Source: Mesobacillus jeotgali
GTDB taxonomy: Bacteria; Bacillota; Bacilli; Bacillales; Cytobacillaceae
Direction of reading: 5' to 3'
DNA length: 64,000 nt
Assembly: GCF_031759225.1 (NCBI RefSeq)
Contig: NZ_CP134494.1
Location: 3,284,501-3,348,500, forward strand
Each line of letters opens with the position of its first letter. Position 1 is the first letter of the stretch. The position numbers and the translations under genes are program-made. Below, piece after piece: positions 24,546 through 33,800 of the stretch. The notes beneath the pieces are model-generated. The model was not told where the DNA came from, ran no database searches, and worked only from the letters and a program-made list of their open reading frames with translations.

Positions 24546-25184
24546 TCACCTCTTCTTACTAACCGCTATACCATCGCCTATCGGCAGGATGACAGTATCA
24601 TACTCCTGATTGGCTGCAAGCCAGCGGTTGAATTCGTCTATTTTTTTTACCAGGCTGCGTAACCTTCTGCTATCTGCTTCCTGATTATATACAAGCCCTT
24701 TAAATAGGACATTATCCGTAATGATCATTCCTCCCGGTTTTAAATACCTGGAGTATATTTCAAAAAAGCGCTTATACTGCCCTTTGGCTGCATCAATAAA
24801 AATGGCGTCAAAGGGACCATGGCCGGCGACTTCCTCTTCCAGCTCAAGGGCATCTCCTTGAATTTGGATAATCCGCTCCTGCAGGCCTGCTCGCTTAATA
24901 TACTCAACAGCAAGCTCGAACCTTTCCTCATCACGCTCCAAAGTGATTACCTTTGTTTGTGGGAGCGAGAATGCCATTCTTAGTGCGGAATAGCCAATTG
25001 CTGTTCCTACCTCCAGGATCGCTTGCGGCTGCTGGATTCTCAAGAGCTGGAGCATGGTTTCAATACCTGCGGGCTCCATGATCGGTACACCATTTTGTTC
25101 TGCATACTCTTCCATCTCTGAAAGGAGACCATTCCTGGGCTGTATTAAAGAATCTATATAACTTTGCAGCTCTTGACTAAGCAA
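24546..25184 (-). CDS. trmR: tRNA 5-hydroxyuridine methyltransferase TrmR (YrrM)
   Basis: SAM-dependent O-methyltransferase (Methyltransf_24/COMT type) that makes 5-methoxyuridine at the wobble position. The SAM loop is EVGTAIGYSALRMA near residues 57-70, and the metal-binding Asp region is FIDAAKGQY followed by IITDNVL. It starts at TTG with AGAGGTG upstream. It heads the leftward operon with trhP1, trhP2 and udk. Confidence 0.94.
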   Translation of the reverse strand: MLSQELQSYIDSLIQPRNGLLSEMEEYAEQNGVPIMEPAGIETMLQLLRIQQPQAILEVGTAIGYSALRMAFSLPQTKVITLERDEERFELAVEYIKRAGLQERIIQIQGDALELEEEVAGHGPFDAIFIDAAKGQYKRFFEIYSRYLKPGGMIITDNVLFKGLVYNQEADSRRLRSLVKKIDEFNRWLAANQEYDTVILPIGDGIAVSKKR

Positions 25185-25450
25185 GCTGCTTCACCTCTAT
25201 TCAATGGCTCTATCTCAGCCAGAGTAGATATTTAGAATGACTGTCCAAGCATGAAAAAATAGCGTTCACAGTTTAAGAGGGCACACCATCAGGCCATGTT
25301 GCCTTACAGGTTCATAAGGTAAAAGCCATAACTCCTATTACTGCAATACACGCTATCAAATAGATCTATGCTCACATTATGAGCTTTTGCTAGACAATGA
25401 CATACTATTGGACACAGAAAAAAACACTTGTATTATTTTATCACAATAAG
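25185..25450. other. Intergenic region upstream of trmR, no gene seen
   Basis: About 270 bp between the mltG terminator and trmR. I see no ORF with an SD and no known riboswitch motif. A small inverted repeat (CCTTAcaggttcaTAAGG near 25304-25321) is present. The region probably holds the trmR operon promoter. Confidence 0.5.
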
Positions 25451-25482
25451 AAGGGAAATGCTAACCTTTCTGCATTTCCCTT
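25451..25482 (-). terminator. Terminator of mltG
   Basis: AAGGGAAATGC / GCATTTCCCTT stem with a 10-base loop directly after the mltG stop region. Confidence 0.85.
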
Positions 25483-25492
25483 TATTTTACGG

Positions 25493-26635
25493 TTATTTTT
25501 TATTTGTGATATGTTCATCGACTTTGCGGTTATGCTCTGCAAGTGTCTTGGAGAATAACACTTCTCCGGTAGAGGTTGCCAGGAAATACATATCGTCCGT
25601 ATCAGCCGGAGCCAGTGTGGCTTCGATTGACATTACCCCGGGATTGGCGATTGGACCGGGTGGCAAACCCTGTATTTTGTAGGTATTATAAGGGTCGTCA
25701 ATTTCCAGATCCTTATAGAATACCCGTTCCTTATGTTCGCCATGTGCGTACAGGACAGTCGGATCTGTTTGCAGCATCATTCCATCTTCCAGTCGATTGT
25801 AGAAGACGCTTGCAATCTTATCGCGGTCTACTTTCTCTGTTGCTTCCTCTTCAATCAGTGATGCCATCGTCATCAATTCATGTGTTGTCATTTCTTTTTC
25901 TTCCATCTGGCCCCTGAATTCACCAAGTACTTCTTTTGTCTTTGTCAGCATGACCGTCACGATTTCCTCGACAGTCGGCTTTTCAGAGTAAAATGGATAG
26001 GTTGCCGGGAACAGATAGCCTTCAAGTGGATATTTCACATTTTCTTTCAGGATGTCCTCTGTAAGAACATCAGGATATTTGACCATCATTTTATTGATGA
26101 ATTCTTTATCGTTCAGCTGTTTGAAAATCTCTTCCTCATCCTGCTGTGTCTTTTCAGCAATAATCCCAGCAATCTGCTTCAATTGCTTACCCTCAGGAAT
26201 CGTGATTTTCATGACAACTTCTTGCATGACCTTCCCGGTTTTCAAGCTTGTGACGATTTCTGGAAGCGTCATGGAAGGCTTCATTTTATAGTCGCCGGCC
26301 ATAAAGCCAGCTTCGTTTTTGAACTTCACATAATATTTAAAGACTCGAGCATCTCGGATGATTCCTTTATCCTCTAGAATCTGTCCGATTCCAGTTGTTG
26401 ACGAACCGATCGGAATATTGATATCAACTGTTTTCTTGCTGTTTTCATCCACCGGCTTCAGGGCTTCTTTAATATAGTAATAGCCGCCCCCGCCAATCGC
26501 TCCAATGAGCAGAATTGCCATGATTGAAGTGATGAACACAATCTTTCTCACGATTCTCGCTTCCTTTTGCTGCTCGACTAACTTCTCAGCAATCAGCTTC
26601 TTTTTATCTGTTTTTATATTTTTTTCGTCAGACAT
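25493..26635 (-). CDS. mltG: Endolytic murein transglycosylase MltG
   Basis: Cuts nascent glycan strands at the membrane. A cytoplasmic basic N-terminus leads to a transmembrane helix near residues 33-55 (FITSIMAILLIGAIGGGGYYY), then a LysM-like segment (MKITIPEGKQLKQIA) and the YceG catalytic domain with the active-site glutamates in MASLIEEEATEK and the QTDPTVLYAHG motif. The 380-aa length is typical. It sits downstream of yrzB-ruvX-yrzL in B. subtilis too. Confidence 0.94.
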   Translation of the reverse strand: MSDEKNIKTDKKKLIAEKLVEQQKEARIVRKIVFITSIMAILLIGAIGGGGYYYIKEALKPVDENSKKTVDINIPIGSSTTGIGQILEDKGIIRDARVFKYYVKFKNEAGFMAGDYKMKPSMTLPEIVTSLKTGKVMQEVVMKITIPEGKQLKQIAGIIAEKTQQDEEEIFKQLNDKEFINKMMVKYPDVLTEDILKENVKYPLEGYLFPATYPFYSEKPTVEEIVTVMLTKTKEVLGEFRGQMEEKEMTTHELMTMASLIEEEATEKVDRDKIASVFYNRLEDGMMLQTDPTVLYAHGEHKERVFYKDLEIDDPYNTYKIQGLPPGPIANPGVMSIEATLAPADTDDMYFLATSTGEVLFSKTLAEHNRKVDEHITNKK

Positions 26636-26853
26636 AAGTTCCCCCTCCAGTTAACAATAAGAATTTCCTGGATACTCCCTATTTTCACATCTCGAATCAT
26701 TATACTATATTTTCTATTTTTATTTGCAAATAATTACGAAAAAATACTCTCGACGACAAATAAACTGAGGATTCGACAGCAGAACAAGAGGGGAACACAT
26801 ACTTGCCAGTGCTTGTTCGTGGGGGAAGCCAATACTGTGGGTTTAATTTGGTC
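26636..26853. other. Intergenic region upstream of mltG
   Basis: No ORF with an SD is seen. A TATAAT on the minus strand near 26700 with TTGCAA 19 bp upstream is a possible weak promoter for mltG. The remainder leads into the tandem array. Confidence 0.4.
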
Positions 26854-27156
26854 TATCGGACAATTACCAAGGCTTTTTCCCTCTGTTTGGCAGATAAAGC
26901 CCTGCTATCAGACAATTTCTAGGATTTCTTCTTTCTGTTTGGCCGATAGAGCTCTTCTATCGGACACTTTCCGGGATTCCTTCACTCAGTTTGACCAATA
27001 GAGCCCTTATATCGGACACTTCCCTGGATTTTTTACTTCTGTTTGTCCAATAGAACTCTTCTATCGGACACTTTTCGAAGATTCTCTCCCCTGTTTGTCC
27101 GATATAGCCCTTTTATCGGACACAGCCAGGGATTTCTCCCCCTGCTTGGCCGATAG
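26854..27156. repeat. Tandem array, 6 x 52 bp (TATCGGACA ... TGTCCGATA)
   Basis: Units start at 26854, 26906, 26958, 27010, 27062 and 27114, exactly 52 bp apart. Each opens TATCGGACA (TATCAGACA in unit 2) and carries a complementary arm near TTTGTCCGATA or TTTGGCCGATA about 34 bp in, then a short linker such as GAGCCCTTC. Between the arms lies a variable stretch with GGATT and a pyrimidine run. The array lies between the yrzB terminator and the upstream region of mltG. Confidence 0.93.
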
Positions 27157-27168
27157 GTTATCCAAAAA

Positions 27169-27208
27169 AATAAGGACCAGGCTTCAATGGATCCGCCTGG
27201 TCCTTATT
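27169..27208. terminator. Terminator of the yrzL-ruvX-yrzB operon
   Basis: A 14-bp perfect stem (AATAAGGACCAGGC / GCCTGGTCCTTATT) with a 12-base loop and A/T runs on both sides. Confidence 0.92.
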
Positions 27209-27214
27209 GCACTT

Positions 27215-27502
27215 TTATTCTTCGTCCTGCTCAGCAAGGAATGTTTCTAGCATTTCCTCGATCATGTCCCATTCTTCGTCCGTTTCGATTGGCATTAGTT
27301 CGCCATCTTCGTTGTCTTCTGAAGGGGTGAATGCAGATGCGTGGATTTCGATTTCTTCGTCATCGTTATCCTCTGCACCTACTGGATAATAAAGCACATA
27401 TGACTTGCCGAATTCTTCGGAATCAAATGTGAAAAGTACTTCGCATAATTGTTCGTTGCCGTTTTCGTCTACTACTGTGATGTTGTTTTCTCCGTGATCC
27501 AT
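27215..27502 (-). CDS. yrzB: YrzB, DUF1292 family protein
   Basis: A very acidic 95-residue protein of unknown function with the DUF1292 pattern: [19 protein letters not shown], then YVLYYPV, and a tail rich in Glu and Asp. It always accompanies ruvX and yrzL in Bacilli and does so here, as third gene of the leftward operon. Confidence 0.93.
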   Translation of the reverse strand: MDHGENNITVVDENGNEQLCEVLFTFDSEEFGKSYVLYYPVGAEDNDDEEIEIHASAFTPSEDNEDGELMPIETDEEWDMIEEMLETFLAEQDEE

Positions 27503-27519
27503 TGTGTAGTCACCTCAAT

Positions 27520-27936
27520 TTAATTTTGGCTGTTTAAATAGCCTTGTAAAATCATTACTGCAGCCATTTTATCAATGACCTTTTTCCTTTTTTTGCGGCT
27601 CATGTCTGCCTCGAGCAAAACCCGCTCTGCAGCCACTGTCGTCAGGCGCTCGTCCCAAAGGATGGCGGGGATTCCGAACCTTTCCTCCAATTCACGTGCA
27701 TAGAATTGGCTGGCCTCTCCGCGCGGGCCAATAGTGCCGTTCATGTTTTTAGGCAGCCCGACGACAACTTTGCCGACTTCGTACTCTTTTATTATTTTAC
27801 CAATTTCATCAAAACCAAACACATTTTCTTCTTCGTTGATTTTCAATGTTTCAAGACCCTGAGCAGTCCATCCTAGCTCATCACTCAGGGCAATGCCGAC
27901 TGTTTTCGAGCCGACATCCAGTCCCATGATCCGCAA
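27520..27936 (-). CDS. ruvX: Holliday junction resolvase RuvX (YqgF family)
   Basis: A 138-aa RNase H-fold protein. The first acidic residue lies in [14 protein letters not shown], the second in VGLPKNMNG.. region, and the third in WDERLTT. Proteins of this family resolve junctions and, in E. coli, also act in 16S rRNA 5' processing. It starts at TTG 27936; the protein aligns from MRI with its Bacillus relatives, so the internal ATG is not the start. Confidence 0.94.
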   Translation of the reverse strand: MRIMGLDVGSKTVGIALSDELGWTAQGLETLKINEEENVFGFDEIGKIIKEYEVGKVVVGLPKNMNGTIGPRGEASQFYARELEERFGIPAILWDERLTTVAAERVLLEADMSRKKRKKVIDKMAAVMILQGYLNSQN

Positions 27937-27937
27937 T

Positions 27938-28207
27938 TTATTTCCCCTCTCGATGGTTCCTTAAATAGGATTTAACCAGTTCCTCGATAATTTCATCCCG
28001 CTCCAGCTTGCGGATGATATTGCGGGCATCCCGATGGCGGGGAATATAGGCCGGGTCGCCAGAGAGCAAATAACCGACAATCTGGTTGATCGGGTTATAT
28101 CCCTTTTCCTGCAATGCTTCATACACCTGCAGCAGGACTTCATTTGCATCATGCTCAAAAGGCTCTTCGGGAAAATTAAATCTCATCGTCTTGTCAAAAG
28201 AGCTCAT
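27938..28207 (-). CDS. yrzL: IreB family regulatory phosphoprotein (YrzL)
   Basis: An 89-aa DUF965 protein. In Enterococcus faecalis IreB is phosphorylated by the PASTA kinase IreK and affects cephalosporin resistance. It has the family start [11 protein letters not shown] and the [20 protein letters not shown] core. ATG 28207 follows GAGGTG; an earlier ATG overlaps that SD. First gene of the yrzL-ruvX-yrzB operon, one base before ruvX. Confidence 0.93.
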   Translation of the reverse strand: MSSFDKTMRFNFPEEPFEHDANEVLLQVYEALQEKGYNPINQIVGYLLSGDPAYIPRHRDARNIIRKLERDEIIEELVKSYLRNHREGK

Positions 28208-28286
28208 CGAATGCACCTCACTTTTAAAAAATGGCCGGTAAAATTTTCTTCAAGATACCTTCATTCTACACTACTTTACTTTTATA

Positions 28287-30920
28287 TCAAATTGATTTTA
28301 CCCATTCTTCGGCAAATTGAAGCGCATTGTCGAGTTTTGATGGGTCCTTTCCTCCAGCCTGGGCCATATCAGGACGGCCTCCGCCGCCTCCGCCGCAGAT
28401 TGCTGCTGCTTCCTTGATCAGTTTTCCAGCCTGATAGCCTTTCTTGATCAGGTCATCTGTCACAGCTGCAATCAGGTTCACTTTACTGCCGTCAGTCATT
28501 CCAAGCAGGATGACCGCTGAACCAAGTTTCTGCTTCAAGTCATCAGCCATATTCCGCAGGCTGTTCATATCAGCTGCTTCGACACGGGCTGCCAGCAACT
28601 GGACACCATTGACTTCTTTGACCTTGGACGTAAGGCTTCCAGCTTCAATATTACCCAATTTTGCTGATAGAGATTCATTTTCGCGCTGAAGCTGCTTCAT
28701 TTCAGCAAGCATAGAATCGATTCTGTTTGCAACCTCTTTAGGAGAAGTCTTAAGTTTCGCTGCAGCATCTTTCAGGATGCCGATCTGATCATTCAGTACT
28801 TTGTATGCTGCTTCTCCAGTTACTGCTTCAATTCTTCTCGTTCCTGCACCGATACCGCCTTCGGATACAATCTTGAACAACCCGATGACAGATGTGTTTG
28901 GAACATGGCAGCCACCGCAAAGCTCAAGGCTGTAGTCGCCAACTTTTACAACGCGGACGATATCGCCGTATTTTTCACCGAATAATGCCATTGCACCCAT
29001 TGCTTTCGCTTCTGCAATCGGTTTGAAGCTCGTCTCGACCTGGATGCTTCTCCAGATTTTTTCGTTGACGATTGCTTCAACTTGCTCAAGTTCTTCTGCA
29101 GTCACCTGGCCAAAATGAGAGAAGTCGAAACGCAGTCTGTCAGGCTCGACAAGAGACCCTGCCTGGTTGACATGACCGCCAAGTACATCCTTCAATGCCT
29201 GGTGCAGCAAGTGTGTTGCTGTATGGTTCTTAATGATTCTCGCGCGATTATCCTGGTCAACTTTAGCTGTCACTTCAAGTCCTTTTGTAACAGTTCCTTC
29301 TACTACCACTGCATGGTGAAGGTTTTGGCCGTTTGGAGCTTTCTTTACGTCCTTGACCGATAGCATCACTCCATTTGCTTCGAGCGTTCCCTTATCAGCG
29401 ATCTGGCCGCCGCTCTCCGCATAGAAAGGTGTTACATCAAGGATGAAATGGACTTCATCACCAGCGTTCGCTTCTTCAACAAGCTCGCCTTCCTTTACCA
29501 AAGCAACAATCTTGCTGTTTGTTTCAAAATTGTCATAACCGACGAATTCGCTATTTTCTTTAATATCCCCGAGAACTCCGCCCTGCACTTGCATGGAACC
29601 GACATCCTGACGTGCAGCACGTGCTCTTTCACGCTGAAGCTCCATTTCTTTTTCAAAGCCTTCATGGTCGACCTTCAAGCCTTCTTCTTCCGCATACTCT
29701 TCTGTTAATTCAACAGGGAATCCGTATGTGTCATAAAGACGGAAGACATCACCACCCTGAACCATGCCGCTTCCTTTTTCCTTTTCCTTCTTGATCAATT
29801 CAGAAAGGATTGCAAGGCCTTCGTTGAGCGTTTCATGGAAACGGTCTTCTTCATTCTTGATGACCTTCTGGATAAAGTCTGTCTTCTCTTTTACCTCCGG
29901 ATAGAAGTCATGCATGATTTCTCCAACAACAGGAACAAGTTCGTACATGAACGGACGGTTGATGTTCAGCTTTTTTGCATAACGTACAGCGCGGCGCAAT
30001 AAACGGCGAAGTACATAGCCGCGGCCTTCATTCGAAGGAAGTGCACCGTCACCTACAGCAAAAGCTACCGTGCGGATGTGGTCTGCAATGACTTTGAATG
30101 CTTCATCCTTCTCTTTGGACTGTCCGTATTTTTCACCGGAGATTTCTTCAGTCGCGTTGATGATTGGCATGAACAAATCTGTTTCAAAGTTTGTCGGAAC
30201 GTCCTGGACTACAGAAGCCATACGTTCCAGTCCCATGCCTGTATCGATGTTTTTCTTTGGCAGCGGACTATAGGTTCCGTCAGGATTATGGTTGAACTCG
30301 GAGAACACAAGGTTCCAAACTTCCAGATAACGATCATTTTCTCCGCCAGGGTACAGTTCCGGATCTTCAGGATCATTGCCGTACTCAGGACCTCTGTCGT
30401 AGAAGATTTCTGTGTTAGGCCCACTTGGACCTTCACCGATATCCCAGAAGTTCCCCTCAAGGCGGATAATTCGATCTTCAGGAACACCGATTTTCTCTCT
30501 CCAGATATTGAAAGCTTCGTCATCTTCCGGGTGAATGGTTACGGAAAGCTTTTCAGGATCAAAACCGATCCATTTTTCATCCGTAAGGAATTCCCACGCG
30601 AATTCAATCGCTTCTACCTTGAAGTAATCGCCGATTGAGAAGTTTCCTAGCATCTCAAAGAACGTGTGGTGACGCGCTGTTTTGCCGACATTCTCGATAT
30701 CATTTGTACGGATCGATTTCTGCGCATTTGTAATTCGCGGATTTGCCGGGATTACACGGCCGTCAAAATACTTTTTCAAAGTTGCTACACCACTGTTGAT
30801 CCAAAGAAGGGAAGGATCATCATGAGGTACGAGCGATGCGCTCGGCTCAATTGCATGGCCTTTTTCCTTAAAGAAATCAAGATACATTTTTCTGATTTCA
30901 GCACCTGTCAGTTTTTTCAT
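28287..30920 (-). CDS. alaS: Alanine--tRNA ligase
   Basis: Charges tRNA-Ala. The class II catalytic domain begins at residue 1 ([33 protein letters not shown]); the editing domain has the zinc-binding [11 protein letters not shown] and CGGCHV motifs; the C-terminal DHHA1 domain has [15 protein letters not shown]. Full length is 877 aa. It is preceded by a T-box leader and a canonical promoter. Confidence 0.98.
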   Translation of the reverse strand: MKKLTGAEIRKMYLDFFKEKGHAIEPSASLVPHDDPSLLWINSGVATLKKYFDGRVIPANPRITNAQKSIRTNDIENVGKTARHHTFFEMLGNFSIGDYFKVEAIEFAWEFLTDEKWIGFDPEKLSVTIHPEDDEAFNIWREKIGVPEDRIIRLEGNFWDIGEGPSGPNTEIFYDRGPEYGNDPEDPELYPGGENDRYLEVWNLVFSEFNHNPDGTYSPLPKKNIDTGMGLERMASVVQDVPTNFETDLFMPIINATEEISGEKYGQSKEKDEAFKVIADHIRTVAFAVGDGALPSNEGRGYVLRRLLRRAVRYAKKLNINRPFMYELVPVVGEIMHDFYPEVKEKTDFIQKVIKNEEDRFHETLNEGLAILSELIKKEKEKGSGMVQGGDVFRLYDTYGFPVELTEEYAEEEGLKVDHEGFEKEMELQRERARAARQDVGSMQVQGGVLGDIKENSEFVGYDNFETNSKIVALVKEGELVEEANAGDEVHFILDVTPFYAESGGQIADKGTLEANGVMLSVKDVKKAPNGQNLHHAVVVEGTVTKGLEVTAKVDQDNRARIIKNHTATHLLHQALKDVLGGHVNQAGSLVEPDRLRFDFSHFGQVTAEELEQVEAIVNEKIWRSIQVETSFKPIAEAKAMGAMALFGEKYGDIVRVVKVGDYSLELCGGCHVPNTSVIGLFKIVSEGGIGAGTRRIEAVTGEAAYKVLNDQIGILKDAAAKLKTSPKEVANRIDSMLAEMKQLQRENESLSAKLGNIEAGSLTSKVKEVNGVQLLAARVEAADMNSLRNMADDLKQKLGSAVILLGMTDGSKVNLIAAVTDDLIKKGYQAGKLIKEAAAICGGGGGGRPDMAQAGGKDPSKLDNALQFAEEWVKSI

Positions 30921-30974
30921 AAAACTAACCTCCTAAACCTAAATGAAATTTAAGCTTTCAGGGATTTTAGGCAA

Positions 30975-31222
30975 CAAAAAAAGCCCTCATCCCTGGACAG
31001 GGACGAGAGCTTGCTCGCGGTACCACCCTGATTATGGACGCAAAGACTCGGCGCCCATCTCTCAAAAACGCTTTAACGCAGCTGCTACGGCAGGTTTTGC
31101 CTGCACTCCGGAATAGCCTTCTGTTATCCTTCACCGGGAATTCTCTCAGCCTGTGAATTCCTCTCTGGACGATGGTCTATAACATACTCGTTCCTTCTAC
31201 ATTTTTCGAATTATTAATCTAT
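30975..31222 (-). promoter_or_regulatory. T-box leader of alaS
   Basis: The T-box core AGGGTGGTACCGCGAG lies on the minus strand at 31014-31029, followed by a terminator (30982-31011, T7 run). A plausible specifier is GCT (Ala) at 31115-31117, in the context GAAGGCTATTCCG, which parallels GAACACTCCG in the hisS leader. Uncharged tRNA-Ala would pair with both sites and allow readthrough into alaS. The specifier call is an inference from context. Confidence 0.93.
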
Positions 31223-31228
31223 AGCCGA

Positions 31229-31257
31229 ATTATATATAGCCTGTTGCACTTTGTCAA
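31229..31257 (-). promoter_or_regulatory. Sigma-A promoter of alaS
   Basis: TTGACA (31252-31257) and TATAAT (31229-31234) with exactly 17 bp between them on the minus strand, just upstream of the T-box. Confidence 0.9.
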
Positions 31258-31272
31258 ACGACTTGGCAAAAA

Positions 31273-32355
31273 TTACGACGGCCGTTCTTTCTTTCTTTCA
31301 AGTATGATATGGTCTTTTGCATGGATTAGCGCAGCTCTTAATACCACAAGGACCGGAACGGCAAGAATAAGGCCAAGGATGCCGCCAACCTCTTCTCCCG
31401 CCAGCAGTGCAAACATGATCATCAGCGGATGCATATGCAGGCTTTTGCCGACAATCAGCGGTGACAGGATATTTCCTTCGAGGAACTGCAGGGAAAAGAC
31501 AATCACGAGTGACAGAAGCACCATTTTCACCGACATTGTCGCTGCAATGATGACAGCCGGAATCGCTCCGATAATCGGCCCGAAATATGGAATTACATTT
31601 GTAATCCCGACAATCGCACCTAGCAGCAGTGAATACTTGATGCCAGCCATCCAAAAAAACAATGAGGAAAGGACACCAATGATCAGACAAATGAGCAGTT
31701 GCCCGCGGATATAGCTTCCAAGAGACTTATCGACCTCATGCAGGAACTTTGTGCCTGGCTGTCTCCACTGCCGGGGCGTCAGATACCAGGCCGCTTTTTT
31801 CATGACCTCGAAGTCCTTCAGCATGTAAAAAGCAATGAACGGGATTACCGCAATCGTAAAAATTGAATTAATGATATCCATCAGGAATGTCATTGCACCT
31901 GCGAGCACTCCATCAAGCCATTGTTCCATCCGGGTAATTCCATCCTCGATTCTCTCGTGGATACCAGCCGGCCAAGTCGAGGTCTGATCAACGATATTAT
32001 TGACCATCTGCCTATATTGCTCGGCAAAATACGGGGCATTCTCCGCCAGGTCACCCAGCTGGCGGATCATTGCTGGTATTCCTTTGTAAAAAGCAAAGCC
32101 GGCTCCGCCAAAAAATAAAATATAAATGATCAAGATCGAGATTCCGCGGTGAAGCCCTCTTTGATGAAGCGTCTCAACAATCGGGTGGAGCAAATATGTA
32201 ATGAACGCAGCCACTGAAAAAGGCACAAGCAGCGAAATCAAAATTTCCAAAAACGGAACCCAGATGGACTGTAATTTGATGAAAACAAAAAGCACAATGA
32301 ATAAAAGGAGAAGGAATCCAAGCCGGTAAAACCATTTCATCTGGATATTCATCAT
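31273..32355 (-). CDS. yrrI: AI-2E family transporter (YrrI)
   Basis: A ~360-aa polytopic membrane protein of the TqsA/YdiK family. N-terminal helices (FLLLLFIVLFVFIKLQ, ILISLLVPFSVAAFITYLL) are followed by the conserved loop and the C-terminal GITNVIPYFGPIIGAIPA and LSPLIVGKSLHMHPL motifs. Substrates are not known for most members. AAGGAGG precedes the ATG at 32355 by six bases; a GTG two codons earlier is less well placed. Confidence 0.9.
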   Translation of the reverse strand: MMNIQMKWFYRLGFLLLLFIVLFVFIKLQSIWVPFLEILISLLVPFSVAAFITYLLHPIVETLHQRGLHRGISILIIYILFFGGAGFAFYKGIPAMIRQLGDLAENAPYFAEQYRQMVNNIVDQTSTWPAGIHERIEDGITRMEQWLDGVLAGAMTFLMDIINSIFTIAVIPFIAFYMLKDFEVMKKAAWYLTPRQWRQPGTKFLHEVDKSLGSYIRGQLLICLIIGVLSSLFFWMAGIKYSLLLGAIVGITNVIPYFGPIIGAIPAVIIAATMSVKMVLLSLVIVFSLQFLEGNILSPLIVGKSLHMHPLMIMFALLAGEEVGGILGLILAVPVLVVLRAALIHAKDHIILERKKERPS

Positions 32356-32714
32356 CTTCACCCTCCTTCCTGTTTATTCTTGAAAGAAAGGTGGTGGATT
32401 ATGCATTTTTAGACAATAGAGGGAATTTACCATGCTGATTTGAGCATTTTTCATGGCTTATTTTTTTATATCCTCCAGTTACGATTAATTTTTATTAATG
32501 TAATGAATTTTCTTGTTATCCATGCAAGGGTATATGTTAAATACTTCTAACAAAGTACAATTGGAAAAATTATTCTCTTAAGAAATTGAAAAATTGCGCA
32601 ATAAACTCCAATAATTTCTTAAAGATGATGCTTAATTGAGTAAGAAAAGCGACTTATCGCGTAATATGTATATTAATGGAAAAATAATATCCAATTACTT
32701 TCCTTACACAGTAA
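32356..32714. other. AT-rich intergenic region, no gene seen
   Basis: About 360 bp upstream of yrrI and downstream of the yrzQ terminator. I find no ORF with an SD and no recognised RNA motif. It probably carries the yrrI promoter. Confidence 0.5.
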
Positions 32715-32741
32715 AAACCCCTGCAAAAATTACAGGGGTTA
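32715..32741 (-). terminator. Terminator of the yrrD-yrzR-yrzQ unit
   Basis: AACCCCTGTAA / GCAGGGGTT stem on the minus strand followed by TTTTT. Confidence 0.85.
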
Positions 32742-32764
32742 ATCGTCAAGACTGTCGCAGCATA

Positions 32765-32899
32765 TTAAAATAAAGCTTTCGTCATTTTCCTGCCAAGCTT
32801 CTTCATTTTTCTGCCTGACATCATATTATTGTTGGACGTATAGTTGTAAGCTGCCATGCCAGCACCAAAAGCGATTATGGAGGTTAACATTTTATTCAA
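32765..32899 (-). CDS. yrzQ: YrzQ-like small protein (DUF3918)
   Basis: A 44-residue protein with MNKMLTSIIAFGAGMAAYNY at the start and a basic C-terminal half (GRKMKKLGRKMTKAL). The pattern matches the Bacillus YrzQ/DUF3918 family. The start is TTG 32899: GAGGTG precedes it by about seven bases and the family begins MN(R/K); the ATG three codons later has no SD. Third in a leftward unit with yrrD and yrzR. Confidence 0.8.
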   Translation of the reverse strand: MNKMLTSIIAFGAGMAAYNYTSNNNMMSGRKMKKLGRKMTKALF

Positions 32900-32923
32900 T
32901 GTGCTTCACCTCTTCGATTTATT

Positions 32924-33115
32924 TTATATGCCGTATTGACGTTGATCTTCTTCAAATAAATCATCAAGTGAGCTCAATGTTCCATCTTCTTCGACTTGAT
33001 GGGTATGGATCAAGCCTTTGTTCAGAGACAGTTCGATAAAGCAATTCCAGCAGTAATATTGGTTGATGCCAATTTTACCGATATCCTTGCTCCTGCAATT
33101 GGGACAACTTAACAT
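32924..33115 (-). CDS. yrzR: Small zinc-ribbon protein, YrzR-like
   Basis: A 63-residue protein with two CxxC pairs near the N-terminus (CPNC at 4-7, CWNC at 22-25) that would form a zinc ribbon, and an acidic tail (VEEDGTLSSLDDLFEED). Function unknown. It starts at ATG with GAGGTG upstream and lies between yrrD and yrzQ, the B. subtilis arrangement as I recall it; the gene name is by that synteny. Confidence 0.72.
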   Translation of the reverse strand: MLSCPNCRSKDIGKIGINQYYCWNCFIELSLNKGLIHTHQVEEDGTLSSLDDLFEEDQRQYGI

Positions 33116-33124
33116 AAGGACACC

Positions 33125-33601
33125 TCATCTCGATTTGACAGTGACGACGATGGCATCCTTTCCGATTGCAGGCGGACCAGAGGTCTTAATGACACGCTTC
33201 CCATTCGCGATATCCGAAAAAAAGCCATCCGTTAATTCGTACCCTACAATCGTGCCCAATTCTTCCATAAAATATACATCTTCCAATAAGCCAAGCTGCT
33301 CCCCCTCTTTCGACAGGAGCTTTCTCCCTGCAAGGCCCTCATTATGCTCGAATGTATATTCAGGCTCTGTCTCCAATCGCTCCAAGGCTGATTTGTCTTC
33401 CACCATGACCCCATCTTCACCAAAGGATGAAACCTGATCCACTTTCACCTGAAACGTTTTCTTGATGAACGCACCCTTTTTTACAAGTAAGCCCACTACG
33501 CTTCCATTGCCAGAAATGCTCACATCACAAACTTCGCCCAGTTTTTGACCACTCGCCAATTCATATACAGGCAGTCCCTTTAAAAGTGAAAATGTCCGCA
33601 A
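33125..33601 (-). CDS. yrrD: YrrD, PRC-barrel domain protein
   Basis: A 158-aa protein with two PRC-barrel-like halves (SLLKGLPVYELASGQKLGEV near residue 5 and GRKLLSKEGEQLGLLEDV near residue 91). PRC barrels bind partner proteins or RNA; the role of YrrD is not established. It starts at TTG. First gene of the yrrD-yrzR-yrzQ unit, divergent from the LysM amidase gene. Confidence 0.88.
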   Translation of the reverse strand: MRTFSLLKGLPVYELASGQKLGEVCDVSISGNGSVVGLLVKKGAFIKKTFQVKVDQVSSFGEDGVMVEDKSALERLETEPEYTFEHNEGLAGRKLLSKEGEQLGLLEDVYFMEELGTIVGYELTDGFFSDIANGKRVIKTSGPPAIGKDAIVVTVKSR

Positions 33602-33800
33602 AAGTGTGTCCCGCCTTTCCGAACACTCTTAGTTTCCACCGCATTACTAAATTCATGTGGTGTAAGGATTTCCATTCATCGGTTTGAAATTAAAGACTAA
33701 AATCCGTTTAAATCTTATGCAGAATAACAAACTAATTGAGAAGGAAAGTGGTCAAGCCCGAATACCGTAGGGTGAAATATAACACGAAAGGAACTACAGC

